Below are positions 1 through 11,513 of a stretch of 39,302 bases of DNA, in pieces. Each line of letters begins with the position of its first letter. The first letter of the stretch is position 1. The stretch is from Aquificota bacterium (lineage in GTDB: Bacteria > Aquificota > Aquificia > Aquificales > Aquificaceae), in the NCBI GenBank assembly GCA_030950545.1, contig JAUZRJ010000111.1:1-39302 (forward strand). The letters run 5' to 3'. Both the position numbers and the translations under genes were made by a program. The notes under the pieces were generated by a model. That model was given only the letters and a program-made list of their open reading frames with translations. It had not been told where the DNA came from and made no database searches.

Positions 1-801
1 GTGAACTGCTCTGCTATACCAGAAAATCTCTTTGAGGCTGAACTTTTCGGTTATGAGAAAGGGGCTTTTACAGGCGCTTCCTCATCCAGAGCAGGCCTTA
101 TCGAAAAAGCGAACCACGGGATACTTTTCCTTGACGAAATAGGAGATATGCCCATAGTAATGCAGCCAAAGATTTTGAGGGTTTTACAGGAGAAGAAAGT
201 CAGAAGGCTTGGTAGCAATCAGGAAATACAGGTTAACTTCAGACTTATATGTGCTACCAACAGAGATCTAAGGAAGCTCATAAGTGAAGGAAAATTCAGA
301 GAAGACTTATACTACAGAATATCTACGATACATATACATCTTCCTCCTCTCAGGGAGAGGAAGGAAGACATTCCCGAGCTTGTAAATTGTATCATCAGAA
401 AAGTCTCGAAGGATTGTGGTAAAACCATAAAAGGTTATACTGAAGGGTTTATAAAAAAAATAATGAACTATCCATGGCCTGGAAATGTACGTGAACTTGA
501 GAATGTTTTGTTAAAAGCGGTGGCACTGAGCAGCAGTGGTATTCTCAGAGAAGAAGACCTCAAGCTAAACTATGAAGAAGAAAACACAACAGGGGACTTT
601 GAAACTTATATACGAAGAGAGGTAAGGAAACTCATTAAGGAAAGTCCAGGTAATGTATACCATAAATTGATTAATATGATTTCAAAAATTATTGTAGAAG
701 AAGGGATAAAAGAAGCTGGTTATAATCAACTGCTTGCATCTAAACTTCTCGGCATAAACAGATTAACTTTAAGAAAAAAACTCAAAGATAGTCTAGGATA
801 A
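1..801 (+). CDS. sigma-54-dependent transcriptional activator (NtrC family), 3' part only
   Basis: This is the C-terminal part of an enhancer-binding protein that uses ATP to open promoters held by sigma-54 RNA polymerase. The first codon, GTG, is the Val of the family's 'VNC' block, not a start; the Walker A motif and any receiver or sensor domain lie upstream of the window. Visible AAA+ features are the sigma-54-contact loop GAFTGA (residues 21-26), Walker B ending in LDE (41-46), sensor I CATNRD, and the block [10 protein letters not shown]. The C-terminus carries a Fis-type helix-turn-helix (about 240-263, [19 protein letters not shown]). It is far more AT-rich than everything after it (hand counts of three lines give 25-40% GC) and favours AAA, ATA and AGA codons, so it may have been acquired. 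Its stop overlaps the convergent EAL gene by 20 bases. The signal it senses cannot be told. Confidence 0.93.
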   Translation: MNCSAIPENLFEAELFGYEKGAFTGASSSRAGLIEKANHGILFLDEIGDMPIVMQPKILRVLQEKKVRRLGSNQEIQVNFRLICATNRDLRKLISEGKFREDLYYRISTIHIHLPPLRERKEDIPELVNCIIRKVSKDCGKTIKGYTEGFIKKIMNYPWPGNVRELENVLLKAVALSSSGILREEDLKLNYEEENTTGDFETYIRREVRKLIKESPGNVYHKLINMISKIIVEEGIKEAGYNQLLASKLLGINRLTLRKKLKDSLG

Positions 802-3349
802 AATCCTTTAGCTCAGTAAAGTCCAGAGGGGGTGCGAAGTAATATCCCTGACCTTCATCGCAGCTGAGGTCGATAAGTAAGTTTAGATGATCCTCAGTCT
901 CTATACCCTCCGCCAGAGAAACCGCACCTATGGAGTGGGATAAGTCCACAACAGCCTTTACAACTGCTCTCGCTCTATCACTTTCCACCATTGCGGAGAT
1001 GAAAGATCTGTCTATCTTTATCTTGTCCACATCGAACTCTATCAGGTAGTTCATCGAAGAGTATCCGGTCCCGAAGTCGTCTATTGCGACCTTTATGCCT
1101 ATTTCTCTCATAGTCCTCAGTATGGCTTTGGTCCTCTCTGGGTCCTCCATGGCTGTTGTCTCGGTTATCTCGACCACGAAGTTCTCGGGTTTGACCCTGT
1201 AGGCGTCAAGGAGGTCTCGTATTTTTTCGGTCAGGCCTTCCTCGAGGAACTGCTTGGTTGAGAAGTTCACCGCAACGAAAAGGTCCTCAAACCCAAGGGA
1301 GTGGATCCGGGACAGGTCCCTCACAGCCCTTGCGAGAACGCAGTATCCCAGGTCTATTATCTGTCCAGTGTCTTCCGCTATCTGGATAAACCTAGAGGGT
1401 GGGAGGAGTCCGAGGTCCGGGTGGTCCCACCTCACGAGGGCCTCAAAACCGACCAGCTTTTTATCCTTCAGCCTGAAGACAGGCTGATAGAACACCCTTA
1501 TCTGGTCCTTCATAACCGCGTCTTTCAGACCTTCCCTGAGAACAACTATCTCCTTAAGCTCCTTCTCCGCCTCCTTTGAAAACACGACCACGGTGTTAGG
1601 GCCCGTATCCCTCGCCCTGGATAGGGCTATCTCCGCCTTCCTGATCAGGTCCTGGGGATCGCTTCCGTCCCTCGGAAACAGCGCCACACCCATATAGGCG
1701 TCCACCCTGACCCGGGTGCCGTTAACGGAGAAAGGGTCCTGGAAGACAGACCTCACCTTATCCAAGGCCCTGCTCAGACCCCTCATGTCCTTTATGCCGA
1801 GGAGGGCTACCCCGAACTTGTCCGCAAAGAACCTGCTCACCAGGTCTCCCTGTCTGAGACGGGAGGTGAGCCTGTTTCCGAGAACCTTCAGCACCTTGTC
1901 ACCAGCTTCAGGTCCGTAGAGTGTGTTTATCCTGCTGAAGTCCGCGATGTCCACAAGCAGGATACCCGCCATCTCCCCTCTCCTCTGTGAGAAGCTTAGG
2001 ACCTCCCTGAGTTTCTCGACGAACAGGCTCCTGTTGGGAAGGCCTGTTAGCATGTCGTAGTAGGTCGCCTTGAGGATCCTCTCCTCAAACCTCTTCCTGT
2101 CGGTTATGTCCCTTTCGCTCACGACCGCCCCTTCAAGACCTATCTCCTGCCAGTTCTCCGGCAGGAATATGTTTGCTTCCACCCACTTGTAATCACCTGT
2201 TTTTGTCCTCACCCTGAACTCCGCTGTCCTCGGCTTTCCCGGGTAGCTGAAGACCAGGTTCTTCAACCTCTCGACCATGTCCCTGTCCTCCGGGTGGACG
2301 AACTCTGAGAAGTGCCTTCCCACAACCTCCTCGGGTTCCCAGCCGAAGATCTTAAGGGACGAGGGGCTTTTGTACCTTATACCCCCTTCCCTGTCCATTA
2401 TGGCAACCACATCGTGAGAGTGGGTGAGGATAAGCTCGAGCTTGGCTTTCTCCTCCCTCAGCTTCTTTTCCAGCTCCCTCTCCCTGGTCACGTCCACGCC
2501 TACTCCGAGACCCGCATACCCGTCTTCCAGCCTTATGGTGGTTGCGTAAACTTTGAGTAACCTGTAGCTTCCATCTTTGGTCGTCACCGGGACGTCGAGG
2601 TACTCCACGGGTTCCATCCACCCTTTTATCCTCTTCCTGACGTTCTCCCTTATCATCTCCCTGAAATCGGGATGGACCAGGTCCCAGAGGTTCACCTTCC
2701 TGATCTCATCGGGAGAAAACCCGAGAAGCTCTATCGCATAGGGGTTGGCGTAGATAATCTTCTCCCTGTATATGAATATGAGAACGGGTGCGTTCTCCGC
2801 TATCAGCCTGAAGATCCGCCTCTCTCTCTTCAGCTCCTCCGACAGGCGGTCCTTTTCCAGATACTCCGATATCGCAACCGCCACTGCCTTCAGGAACTCA
2901 ACCTCTTCCTCAAAGAACTCCCTGCGGGAGCGTGAGTAAACCGTCAGGACACCCCACAGCCTGCCGAGATGCTGAACGGGAACCGCCATCAGGCTCTTTA
3001 TACCGTAACGGGTCACAACGTCCCTTTCCGAGAACCTGCCCTCAGAACCGAGGTCTTCGGACCTCACAGGTTTTCCCGTCCTTGAGCAGTAGTGGGCGTG
3101 GGTGTTGCCCTTCAGGGTCCTTCTCCCGACCGCCCCTCCCCTCCACCCGAACCCTCCTACCAGGAGGAACCTGTCTCCCTCAGGGTCGTACCGGAAGACA
3201 CCGCACATGTCAACGTCAAGGGCCCTGACGACCTTTTTGCCTATGAAGCGGAGGAAGTTCCTGAAATCCCTGAACCTGAGGAAGCTCCTGAGCAGGTCTA
3301 CAGAAGCGGTCTCCAGCTTCCTCAGCCTGTCCTCCGGGATTCTGGCCAT
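782..3349 (-). CDS. GAF-PAS-PAS-GGDEF-EAL protein, probable c-di-GMP phosphodiesterase
   Basis: An 855-residue cytoplasmic signalling protein with no membrane segment. Order of domains: GAF (about 15-165), PAS (about 180-290), PAS with PAC (about 300-415), GGDEF (about 430-585), EAL (about 605-850). The GGDEF active-site loop is degenerate: the sequence reads RFFADKF near residue 508, lacking the two glycines and the Glu needed for diguanylate cyclase activity. The EAL domain looks intact: EALVRW near 636, VNFS, EITET, DDFGTG near 757, KIDRSF, AEGIE and QGYYF are all present, so c-di-GMP hydrolysis is the expected activity. The GGDEF domain may instead bind GTP and regulate the EAL domain, as in some dual-domain enzymes (inference). 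It lies 34 bases downstream of the PilZ gene on the same strand, pairing a turnover enzyme with a receptor. A TAAAAT hexamer just upstream could give it its own near-leaderless transcript. Confidence 0.93.
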   Translation of the reverse strand: MARIPEDRLRKLETASVDLLRSFLRFRDFRNFLRFIGKKVVRALDVDMCGVFRYDPEGDRFLLVGGFGWRGGAVGRRTLKGNTHAHYCSRTGKPVRSEDLGSEGRFSERDVVTRYGIKSLMAVPVQHLGRLWGVLTVYSRSRREFFEEEVEFLKAVAVAISEYLEKDRLSEELKRERRIFRLIAENAPVLIFIYREKIIYANPYAIELLGFSPDEIRKVNLWDLVHPDFREMIRENVRKRIKGWMEPVEYLDVPVTTKDGSYRLLKVYATTIRLEDGYAGLGVGVDVTRERELEKKLREEKAKLELILTHSHDVVAIMDREGGIRYKSPSSLKIFGWEPEEVVGRHFSEFVHPEDRDMVERLKNLVFSYPGKPRTAEFRVRTKTGDYKWVEANIFLPENWQEIGLEGAVVSERDITDRKRFEERILKATYYDMLTGLPNRSLFVEKLREVLSFSQRRGEMAGILLVDIADFSRINTLYGPEAGDKVLKVLGNRLTSRLRQGDLVSRFFADKFGVALLGIKDMRGLSRALDKVRSVFQDPFSVNGTRVRVDAYMGVALFPRDGSDPQDLIRKAEIALSRARDTGPNTVVVFSKEAEKELKEIVVLREGLKDAVMKDQIRVFYQPVFRLKDKKLVGFEALVRWDHPDLGLLPPSRFIQIAEDTGQIIDLGYCVLARAVRDLSRIHSLGFEDLFVAVNFSTKQFLEEGLTEKIRDLLDAYRVKPENFVVEITETTAMEDPERTKAILRTMREIGIKVAIDDFGTGYSSMNYLIEFDVDKIKIDRSFISAMVESDRARAVVKAVVDLSHSIGAVSLAEGIETEDHLNLLIDLSCDEGQGYYFAPPLDFTELKDFILDYL

Positions 3350-3383
3350 ACGGTATTCATTTTAATATTTTCTTAGCCCGGTT

Positions 3384-4463
3384 TTATAAACCCTTCAGCT
3401 CCCTCAGGATCTCGAACTGCCTCTCCATGACGTAGTCGCTCACAACGTCCTCCTGTTTGAGGTCCAGGTCGTACTGGATGCCCACCCTGAACACCCCGTC
3501 CCTCCTGATAACGTAGCGGACCTGTCCCGGGGTGTCCACTTCCCCCTTGGGCAGTCTGAACCTGACCCTAACCGCATCCCCCTCCTTCAGGTCGTCCGGG
3601 TCGTTCACGTACACACCCACGCCCCCGACCGAGACGTCCGCCATGGAGCCTGTAGCCTTCCACCCGTCCTTTTCCAGGAAAACGGGTACAGGGTCCTCAG
3701 GGACAACGCGGACGAACCTCCTCCTCTCCTGAGGCAGATCCGCAAGCCCAAGCACCTTCAGCCTCGCCCTTTCCGACCTGGGGTCTACCTCCTCCACCCT
3801 GACACCCACAGCCCCCGGAAGGTCCCTGACCCTGAGGTAAAGACTCTCTCCCTCCCTGAAGATGTTTAGATCGCACCTCTCAACGGTCAGGTCCCGCTGA
3901 CCCACCTCCACGACCTTTGTCCTGCAGACTACGGGAACCTCCTTGTAGTAGGTGAGGACGTCCACCTCCTCCGCATTCCTGATCAGGTCCATCAGGCCAG
4001 TTACGTCCTCCACAGGCTCTTCCTTTTTCTCCCCCGCCTTCTCCCTTAGCTCCCTCAGGTATCTGCTGTACGCGGTTTCCACCGAACCCATGATCAGGTC
4101 TATGAGATCCAGGAGGTCCTTCACTTTCCTGTGATCGCCTCCCCGTTCCACCGTGTAGTCCACATAGTCGCCGATGAGCCTGAGCAGGCTCTTTGTGAGC
4201 GGACCTCTGATGTCCACCCCGTGGGAGGCTAAGGAGTAAAACAGGTCAGAAACCTCCTCACGGAAATCCGACCTGAAGGAGAATATCACCGAGTAGACCT
4301 TCCTGATCAGAACCCTGAGGGTCTGTGTGTTCATGGGACCGGACCTTTCACTTCCTAGGAAGCTCAGGAAGTTATCCACAAACCTCTCCTTATAGCTGTT
4401 GAAGAACTCCCTCTCCCGGCTGATCCTCCCGAGCAGATCCTCTACTCCGCCCCTCCTGTCCAC
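3384..4463 (-). CDS. PilZ-domain c-di-GMP receptor (YcgR-like layout)
   Basis: A 359-residue soluble protein whose C-terminal third is a PilZ domain that should bind c-di-GMP. Both binding motifs are complete: RxxxR as RRFVR (residues 248-252) and DxSxxG as DVSVGG (276-281). In front of it, about residues 165-245, is a beta-rich segment resembling the YcgR/PilZN-type domain that packs against PilZ. The first 150 residues are helical and charged and I do not recognise them. The target could be flagellar, pilus or envelope machinery; none is encoded nearby. The start is GTG at 4463, supported by a TACAAT hexamer ending six bases upstream and by no Shine-Dalgarno site. The gene is transcribed toward the EAL phosphodiesterase gene and is divergent from the sirtuin gene across only 26 bases. 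Confidence 0.9.
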   Translation of the reverse strand: MDRRGGVEDLLGRISREREFFNSYKERFVDNFLSFLGSERSGPMNTQTLRVLIRKVYSVIFSFRSDFREEVSDLFYSLASHGVDIRGPLTKSLLRLIGDYVDYTVERGGDHRKVKDLLDLIDLIMGSVETAYSRYLRELREKAGEKKEEPVEDVTGLMDLIRNAEEVDVLTYYKEVPVVCRTKVVEVGQRDLTVERCDLNIFREGESLYLRVRDLPGAVGVRVEEVDPRSERARLKVLGLADLPQERRRFVRVVPEDPVPVFLEKDGWKATGSMADVSVGGVGVYVNDPDDLKEGDAVRVRFRLPKGEVDTPGQVRYVIRRDGVFRVGIQYDLDLKQEDVVSDYVMERQFEILRELKGL

Positions 4464-4469
4464 GATCGT

Positions 4470-4475
4470 ATTGTA
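4470..4475 (-). promoter_or_regulatory. -10-like element for the PilZ gene (leaderless)
   Basis: TACAAT on the minus strand, followed by six bases and then the GTG start at 4463. In the usual sigma-70 geometry, transcription would begin on the start codon itself. No -35 match is obvious. Confidence 0.5.
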
Positions 4476-4489
4476 AACTCTATACTGGT

Positions 4490-5173
4490 ATGCTGGTAGC
4501 CCTGACCGGAGCGGGTATATCCGCGGAGAGCGGTGTTCCCACCTTCAGGGGTGAGGAGGGGCTCTGGAAAAGATACGACCCGTCCAGATTAGCCACACCC
4601 GAGGCCTTCCAGAGGGACCCGAAGACCGTCTGGGAGTGGTACGCCTGGAGAAGGGAGGTGATAGCCAAGGCGGAACCCAACGAAGCCCACAGGACACTTG
4701 CGGACCTCGAAAGGGAAAAGGGGCTCTGGGTCATAACCCAGAACGTGGACGGGCTTCACCAGAGAGCTGGCTCGAAAAAGGTTATAGAGCTTCACGGGAA
4801 CATATGGAGGGTCAGGTGTCTCTCCTGCGGTGCGAGGTTTTACGACAGGAGGGTTCCCCTAAAGGAGATACCGCCGAGGTGTGGTAAGTGCGGTGGGCTT
4901 CTTAGACCCGACGTTGTGTGGTTCGGGGAACCGCTCCCGGAGGACGCCCTGAGGAAGGCTTATGACCTCTCCGCAAGGGCGGAGGTCTTCTTAGTCATAG
5001 GGACGTCCGCGACCGTTTATCCCGCAGCGGAGCTTCCCCTGATCGCCAAGAGAAGCGGAGCAAAGGTCATAGAGATAAACCCCGAGGAGACCCCGTTAAC
5101 ACCCTTTGCGGACCTGTCAATCAGGAAAGGTGCGTCCGAGGGGCTCAGGGAGGTGGTCGGGGACCTTATTTAG
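4490..5173 (+). CDS. cobB: NAD-dependent protein deacylase, sirtuin family
   Basis: A 227-residue SIR2-family enzyme that removes acyl groups from lysine using NAD. Visible motifs are the NAD-binding GAGIS (7-11), TQNVDGLH (83-90), the catalytic His of ELHG (H102), and the structural zinc cysteines C110, C113, C131 and C134, followed by GTS near the second NAD-binding region. A Tyr-x-x-Arg pair (Y51, R54) matches the residues that favour succinyl- or malonyl-lysine in the SIRT5/CobB class, so deacylation beyond acetyl groups is likely (inference). The length is typical for short bacterial sirtuins. The gene is divergent from the PilZ gene and is followed after 20 bases by the MCE gene. The ATG at 4490 is immediately before the conserved LTGAG block, so the start is well constrained; the promoter spacing is less clear than for neighbouring genes. 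Confidence 0.95.
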   Translation: MLVALTGAGISAESGVPTFRGEEGLWKRYDPSRLATPEAFQRDPKTVWEWYAWRREVIAKAEPNEAHRTLADLEREKGLWVITQNVDGLHQRAGSKKVIELHGNIWRVRCLSCGARFYDRRVPLKEIPPRCGKCGGLLRPDVVWFGEPLPEDALRKAYDLSARAEVFLVIGTSATVYPAAELPLIAKRSGAKVIEINPEETPLTPFADLSIRKGASEGLREVVGDLI

Positions 5174-5181
5174 CGGAGTTC

Positions 5182-5187
5182 TATACT
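5182..5187 (+). promoter_or_regulatory. -10-like element for the MCE gene (leaderless)
   Basis: TATACT followed by exactly six bases and then the GTG at 5194. No Shine-Dalgarno site lies within range of either GTG 5194 or the adjacent ATG 5197. Confidence 0.55.
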
Positions 5188-5193
5188 ATATAA

Positions 5194-6750
5194 GTGATGA
5201 CCAGAGAGGTTAAGCTCGGCCTTTTCGTTCTGATAACTGCCGTTTCCTTCGCCTTTTTAGTTCTTACCTTCGGTGAGATCCCGATCCTCGGGAAGGACAC
5301 GAAGAGCTACACAGCCAGTTTTGAGGACGTGGGCGGTCTCTCGGTAGGTGCGGAGGTGAGAGTCGCAGGTGTCAGGTCAGGAAGGGTAAAGGACCTTTTC
5401 CTCGAGGACGGCAGGGTTAGGGTGGTGTTTGAGGTGGACAGGGAGGTGAAGATCTACAGGGATGCAAGGGCTTACATAGGAACCCTGGGTCTGATGGGCG
5501 ACAGGTACCTGGGGATTATACCCGGAACACCCGTGGCGGGAGAGCTTGAGGAGGGAGAGGAGGTGAAGGCTACCGAGGCGGTTGCGGACACGGACAGGCT
5601 TGTCAGGGAGCTGACCAGAACCGCGGAGGGCTTCAGGGAGGTGGCGGAGAGCCTGAGGGAAGTCCTGGAGGAAAACAGGAGGAGCTTGAGGGAAGTCCTC
5701 AACAACCTGAGGGACCTGACGGAGGTCCTGAAGGAGGTCACGGAGGAAAACAGGGAAAACCTCAGGAGGCTCATAGACCAGATGGCCCAGCTCACCGAAA
5801 ACCTGAACAGAACCCTTCCCGAGACGCTGGCCTCGGTGGAGAGGCTCGCGGACCGGATCTCAGGGATCGCGGACGAGAACAGGGAGGACATAAGGAGGAT
5901 CGTTGCAAACCTGAGGGACATGTCCGAGGACCTCCCCCGCCTCGTTGAGAACCTGAACACCCTTTCCGAGAACCTGGCGGTTGTTGTTGAAGAGAACAGG
6001 GAGGATATCAGGAGGTCTGTCAGGAACCTGGCAGGGATAACCGAAAGGCTCAGGGAAAGCTCCCGCAGAATAGACAGGATACTCGCCAAGATAGAAAGGG
6101 GAGAGGGTACCATAGGAAAGCTCGTTCACGACGAAGAGCTCTACAGGAGCGTCACCAAGGGGGCAAGGCTCTTCGGGGAGGCGGGTGAGGTTATAACGAA
6201 CACAAGCCTGTACCTTGGCTTCGGAGGGGAAGCCTACAGCGGGGGTGATTCCAAGGGCTACGTCTCCTTAAGGATCCAGCCCGAAAGGAGCACCTACTAC
6301 CTTCTGGAGATAGTAGGTGACTCGAGGGGAAGGGTTTACACGGAGCAGATAGTCGGAGGCCAGGAGATAGTGAAGAAGGAGTTCAAGCCCGAGTTTACCC
6401 TCCAGATAGCCAAGAACTTCTTCCTCTGGGGTGAGAGGTACATCACCCTGAGGGCGGGTCTGAAGGAATCAACGGGAGGCGTGGGCCTTGACTTTGTCCC
6501 GTCACCCAGGATGAGGATCTACACCGACGTGTGGGACGTCGGCAGGAAGGACAGGCCCGGAGAGGAGAACCTGAAACCGCTCCTCCAGATCGGACTCCAG
6601 CTCAGGCTGAGAGGTCCCTTCTACACGCGGTTCGGAGGGGATGATCTCCTCAACGACAGGCTGAGGGGTGTTTTTATAGGTGCGGGGCTCGAGTTTTCCG
6701 AGGACAACCTGAAGTACCTTCTCGGCGGTCTGGGTTTACCCCTTCCCTGA
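5194..6750 (+). CDS. MlaD-family MCE-domain protein with long helical stalk and beta-rich C-terminus
   Basis: A 518-residue envelope protein of the MCE superfamily, which forms rings or tunnels that carry phospholipids or other hydrophobic molecules across the periplasm for an ABC transporter. Residues 1-27 are an N-terminal signal anchor (a hydrophobic run after MMTREVKLG). The MCE domain follows (about 38-115). Residues about 130-310 are a long amphipathic helix or coiled coil containing four ENR repeats (near 158, 181, 225 and 264). From about 345 to the end the sequence becomes beta-rich, with alternating hydrophobic and aromatic residues, as expected of an outer-membrane-like or barrel domain. 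The start is GTG 5194 or ATG 5197. No permease or ATPase gene is adjacent; an MlaF-like ATPase lies at 28891. Whether the two work together is not shown by context. Confidence 0.88.
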   Translation: MMTREVKLGLFVLITAVSFAFLVLTFGEIPILGKDTKSYTASFEDVGGLSVGAEVRVAGVRSGRVKDLFLEDGRVRVVFEVDREVKIYRDARAYIGTLGLMGDRYLGIIPGTPVAGELEEGEEVKATEAVADTDRLVRELTRTAEGFREVAESLREVLEENRRSLREVLNNLRDLTEVLKEVTEENRENLRRLIDQMAQLTENLNRTLPETLASVERLADRISGIADENREDIRRIVANLRDMSEDLPRLVENLNTLSENLAVVVEENREDIRRSVRNLAGITERLRESSRRIDRILAKIERGEGTIGKLVHDEELYRSVTKGARLFGEAGEVITNTSLYLGFGGEAYSGGDSKGYVSLRIQPERSTYYLLEIVGDSRGRVYTEQIVGGQEIVKKEFKPEFTLQIAKNFFLWGERYITLRAGLKESTGGVGLDFVPSPRMRIYTDVWDVGRKDRPGEENLKPLLQIGLQLRLRGPFYTRFGGDDLLNDRLRGVFIGAGLEFSEDNLKYLLGGLGLPLP

Positions 6751-6760
6751 AATTTTATAT

Positions 6761-6766
6761 TAATTT
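6761..6766 (+). promoter_or_regulatory. -10-like element for the M29 aminopeptidase gene
   Basis: TAATTT lies in an AT-rich run between the MCE stop and the ATG at 6774, leaving seven bases before the start. An overlapping TATATT (6756-6761) is an alternative that would give a leader of about five bases. There is no Shine-Dalgarno site. Confidence 0.4.
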
Positions 6767-6773
6767 ATTAGGT

Positions 6774-7856
6774 ATGTTCGGCGACCAGATACGGAACCTT
6801 TACAGGATAAACCTGAACTTAAAACAGGGTGAACCGCTTTTAGTTTTCACCGACGACGAGAAGGACTATCTGGTCGGTCTTATAGACGAGTTCGTAGAGG
6901 TGGGGAGGGAGTTCACAGAGGATGTCAGGAGTCTGGTCTACCCCTCACTGAAGGTTCACGGGACCGAACCTCCTGAGGACCTCTGGAGGATCACCTTCGG
7001 GGACAGGGCGATAGACGAGCTTGTGGAGAGGGGTCTGTTCGAGAGGATCCTCGAGAAGGACAAGTATCCCGTGGATGAGGTCGTGAAGATCCTGAAAGGT
7101 CTCTCCGAGAACGTACCGAAGGTAGTCGTCGCCTTCCCCTACTTCTCGACAACCCACACCTTCTACAGGAAGGTCCTGACGGACCACTTCGGTGTGAGAT
7201 ACGCGTCGATGCCCCTGTTTGACCCCTCCATGTTCCTGACGTCGATGAACGTAGACTGGGACTACGTTGCCAGGCTCAGCACCGACATAGCGGACCTGCT
7301 GACCGAGGGTGAGTGGGTCCACGTCAGATCCGAGCACGGGACCGATATAGAGTTCTCGATAAAGGGCAGGAAGGGCATAGCGGACACGGGCCTGTTCCAC
7401 AGACCCGGAGACTTCGGGAATTTGCCCGCGGGGGAGGCGTTCGTGGCTCCCGTTGAGACCGAAGCCTACGGCAGGCTCGTCATACTCTACGCACCCGACA
7501 GACAACTCGAAAGACCCCTCACCTTCAAGTTCAGGGACGGAGGTGTTGAGGACATAGAAGGTTTTGAAGAGTACAGAAACTTCATAGAGGACATATTCAA
7601 GAAGATGCCCTCCGCAAGATTTATAGCGGAGTTCGGTGTGGGGACCAACCCCAAGGCTTCAAGACCGGACAACCTCCTCGAGGCGGAGAAGATCTTGGGC
7701 ACTGTCCACATAGCCATAGGGGACAACCACACCTTCGGAGGCACCAACAGGGTGGGTTTCCACACCGACTACGTTGTGTTTAAACCGACAGTTCTTGTAG
7801 GAGGAAGAGGATGGGAAAAAGAACTGCTTCTGAAAGGAAAACTCCAGAAGATATAA
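6774..7856 (+). CDS. M29-family (AmpS/AmpT-type) metallo-aminopeptidase
   Basis: A 360-residue cytoplasmic aminopeptidase of the thermophilic M29 family, which removes N-terminal residues from peptides using a two-metal centre. The characteristic metal-ligand blocks are present in order: GEAFVAPVE, AEFGVGTNP, GTVHIAIGDN with FGG, and FHTDYV, supplying the Glu, Glu, His, His and Asp ligands. The family is common in Thermus and other thermophiles, and the length is close to the usual 370-415 residues, with a shortened N-terminal half. The likely role is peptide turnover. It begins a possible operon with the Crp-like regulator, whose gene overlaps its 3' end by 46 bases. No signal peptide is present. 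Confidence 0.9.
   Translation: MFGDQIRNLYRINLNLKQGEPLLVFTDDEKDYLVGLIDEFVEVGREFTEDVRSLVYPSLKVHGTEPPEDLWRITFGDRAIDELVERGLFERILEKDKYPVDEVVKILKGLSENVPKVVVAFPYFSTTHTFYRKVLTDHFGVRYASMPLFDPSMFLTSMNVDWDYVARLSTDIADLLTEGEWVHVRSEHGTDIEFSIKGRKGIADTGLFHRPGDFGNLPAGEAFVAPVETEAYGRLVILYAPDRQLERPLTFKFRDGGVEDIEGFEEYRNFIEDIFKKMPSARFIAEFGVGTNPKASRPDNLLEAEKILGTVHIAIGDNHTFGGTNRVGFHTDYVVFKPTVLVGGRGWEKELLLKGKLQKI
7799..7804 (+). promoter_or_regulatory. Shine-Dalgarno site that sets the start of the Crp-like gene
   Basis: AGGAGG six bases before ATG 7811, inside the end of the aminopeptidase gene. It supports the long overlap over any downstream start. Confidence 0.65.
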
Positions 7857-8533
7857 AGCTGGAGTTCATAAGGAAGGTCCACCTCTTTGAGGACCTGGGG
7901 ACCGAAGAGCTCAAAGAGGCGGTCAGGTACATGACCTTAAAGAACTACACCAAGAACGATTACCTCTTCTTTGAGGAGGACGCGGAGCCGGGTATATTCA
8001 TCCTCGTTGAGGGCCTCGTCAAGCTCCTCAAGGAGACCCAAGACGGGAAGACAATAATAGTGAGGCTCGTCTTCCCCGGAGACGTCTTCGGGTGGATAGA
8101 GTGGGGTAAAAACGCACCCAAAAACACCTACACCGCCATGGCTGTTCTCAACTCCACCGTTCTCTACATATCAAACAGGGACTTCATAAATTTAGCTATA
8201 AAGTATCCCGCAATAGCCATAAAGATGACCTGTGACGCGACCGCCAACCTGCTACAGACCTATGAGATCCTGAAAAGCATAGCCTCCGGAAGAGTGGAGG
8301 AGAGGATAGCGAAGGTCATACTCGAGCTCGCGGACAGGATAGGCGTGAAGAAGGACGGGAGCATAGTGATAAGGTTACCCCTCACGAGGCAGGACATAGC
8401 GGAGATGACAGGGACGACCGTGGAGACCGCCATAAGGGTCATGAGCAGGTGGAAGAAGCAGGGCATAATAAACACGGAGAGGGGTTACATAGAGATCATC
8501 AACAGGAGGGAGCTGGAGAAGTTGCTGGTGTAA
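7811..8533 (+). CDS. Crp/Fnr-family transcriptional regulator
   Basis: A 240-residue regulator with an N-terminal cyclic-nucleotide-binding-type beta barrel (about 20-130), a long dimer helix, and a C-terminal winged helix-turn-helix (about 185-225; LTRQDIAEMTG followed by TVETAIRVMSRW, with the ET..R recognition pattern of the family). There is no N-terminal cysteine cluster, so it is not an FNR-type iron-sulphur oxygen sensor. The phosphate-binding block of cAMP receptors (GE..L...R.A) is also missing after FPGDVFG, so cAMP is not the expected ligand; the true effector is unknown. The start at 7811 has an AGGAGG site and gives a 46-base overlap with the aminopeptidase gene, so the two are probably translated from one mRNA. 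The next gene begins 11 bases after the stop. Confidence 0.92.
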   Translation: MGKRTASERKTPEDIKLEFIRKVHLFEDLGTEELKEAVRYMTLKNYTKNDYLFFEEDAEPGIFILVEGLVKLLKETQDGKTIIVRLVFPGDVFGWIEWGKNAPKNTYTAMAVLNSTVLYISNRDFINLAIKYPAIAIKMTCDATANLLQTYEILKSIASGRVEERIAKVILELADRIGVKKDGSIVIRLPLTRQDIAEMTGTTVETAIRVMSRWKKQGIINTERGYIEIINRRELEKLLV

Positions 8534-8536
8534 AAT
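8531..8536 (+). promoter_or_regulatory. -10-like element overlapping the crp stop codon
   Basis: TAAAAT begins with the TAA stop of the Crp-like gene and ends eight bases before ATG 8545. It may start a separate transcript for the small exported protein, ctpA and tsaD. Confidence 0.35.
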
Positions 8537-8544
8537 AGAGAGGC

Positions 8545-8936
8545 ATGAAGAAACACGGGAGCGTCCTGATCCTGTCCGCTCTCCTCTCCGCGGGCATGTC
8601 CGAACCGGGAAGGGTGCCGGACGAGATGATAGACCTCCCTGTGGTGGTTGTGGACTCGGAGGGTGTGGAGCACAGGCTCAGGGGTCTCGTCTGCGAAGGG
8701 GAGTCAAGCCTCGAACTCAGGAAAGGCACGCTCAGGTACAGGATACCCTTAAGGTCGGTGGATAGGATCGAGGTCCTCGAGGCGGACGATCCCGTAAAGG
8801 TCAAGGTGCGGATGAGGAGCGGAAGGGAGGACATATTTGAAGCGGAAAGGGGAACGAGGTGCTCTTCGGAGTCCGACACAGGATCCGTTACCTTCTATAT
8901 AGATGAGGTGAGAACTATACGGATAGGGGTGAAGAG

Positions 8937-8940
<4 letters not shown>
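8545..8940 (+). CDS. small exported protein of unknown function
   Basis: I do not recognise this 131-residue protein. The N-terminus (MKKHGS then a short hydrophobic stretch to about residue 20) looks like a Sec signal peptide, so the mature protein would be periplasmic. The rest alternates short charged and hydrophobic strands and suggests a small beta protein. There are two cysteines (VCEGE near 52 and RCSSE near 110) that could form a disulphide. The gene ends in an ATGA overlap with ctpA, so it is translationally coupled to a periplasmic protease and may be its adaptor, inhibitor or substrate; this is inference from position only. Confidence 0.75.

Positions 8941-11509
<2,569 letters not shown>

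Positions 11510-11513
<4 letters not shown>

Noticed and set aside
4481-4486. TATACT as a leaderless promoter of the sirtuin gene
   Set aside because: It ends only three bases before ATG 4490, so the predicted transcription start would fall after the start codon. TAAACT (4474-4479) fits better but is weak, so I list neither as a feature.
5472-6113. 213-codon open frame on the minus strand opposite the MCE gene stalk
   Set aside because: Its Ser/Leu-rich low-complexity translation is the mirror of the repeated Glu/Arg/Asn helical codons of the real gene.
7811-8533. FNR-type oxygen sensor or cAMP receptor assignment for the Crp-like protein
   Set aside because: There is no N-terminal cysteine cluster, and the cAMP phosphate-binding block is missing, so only the family name is supported.
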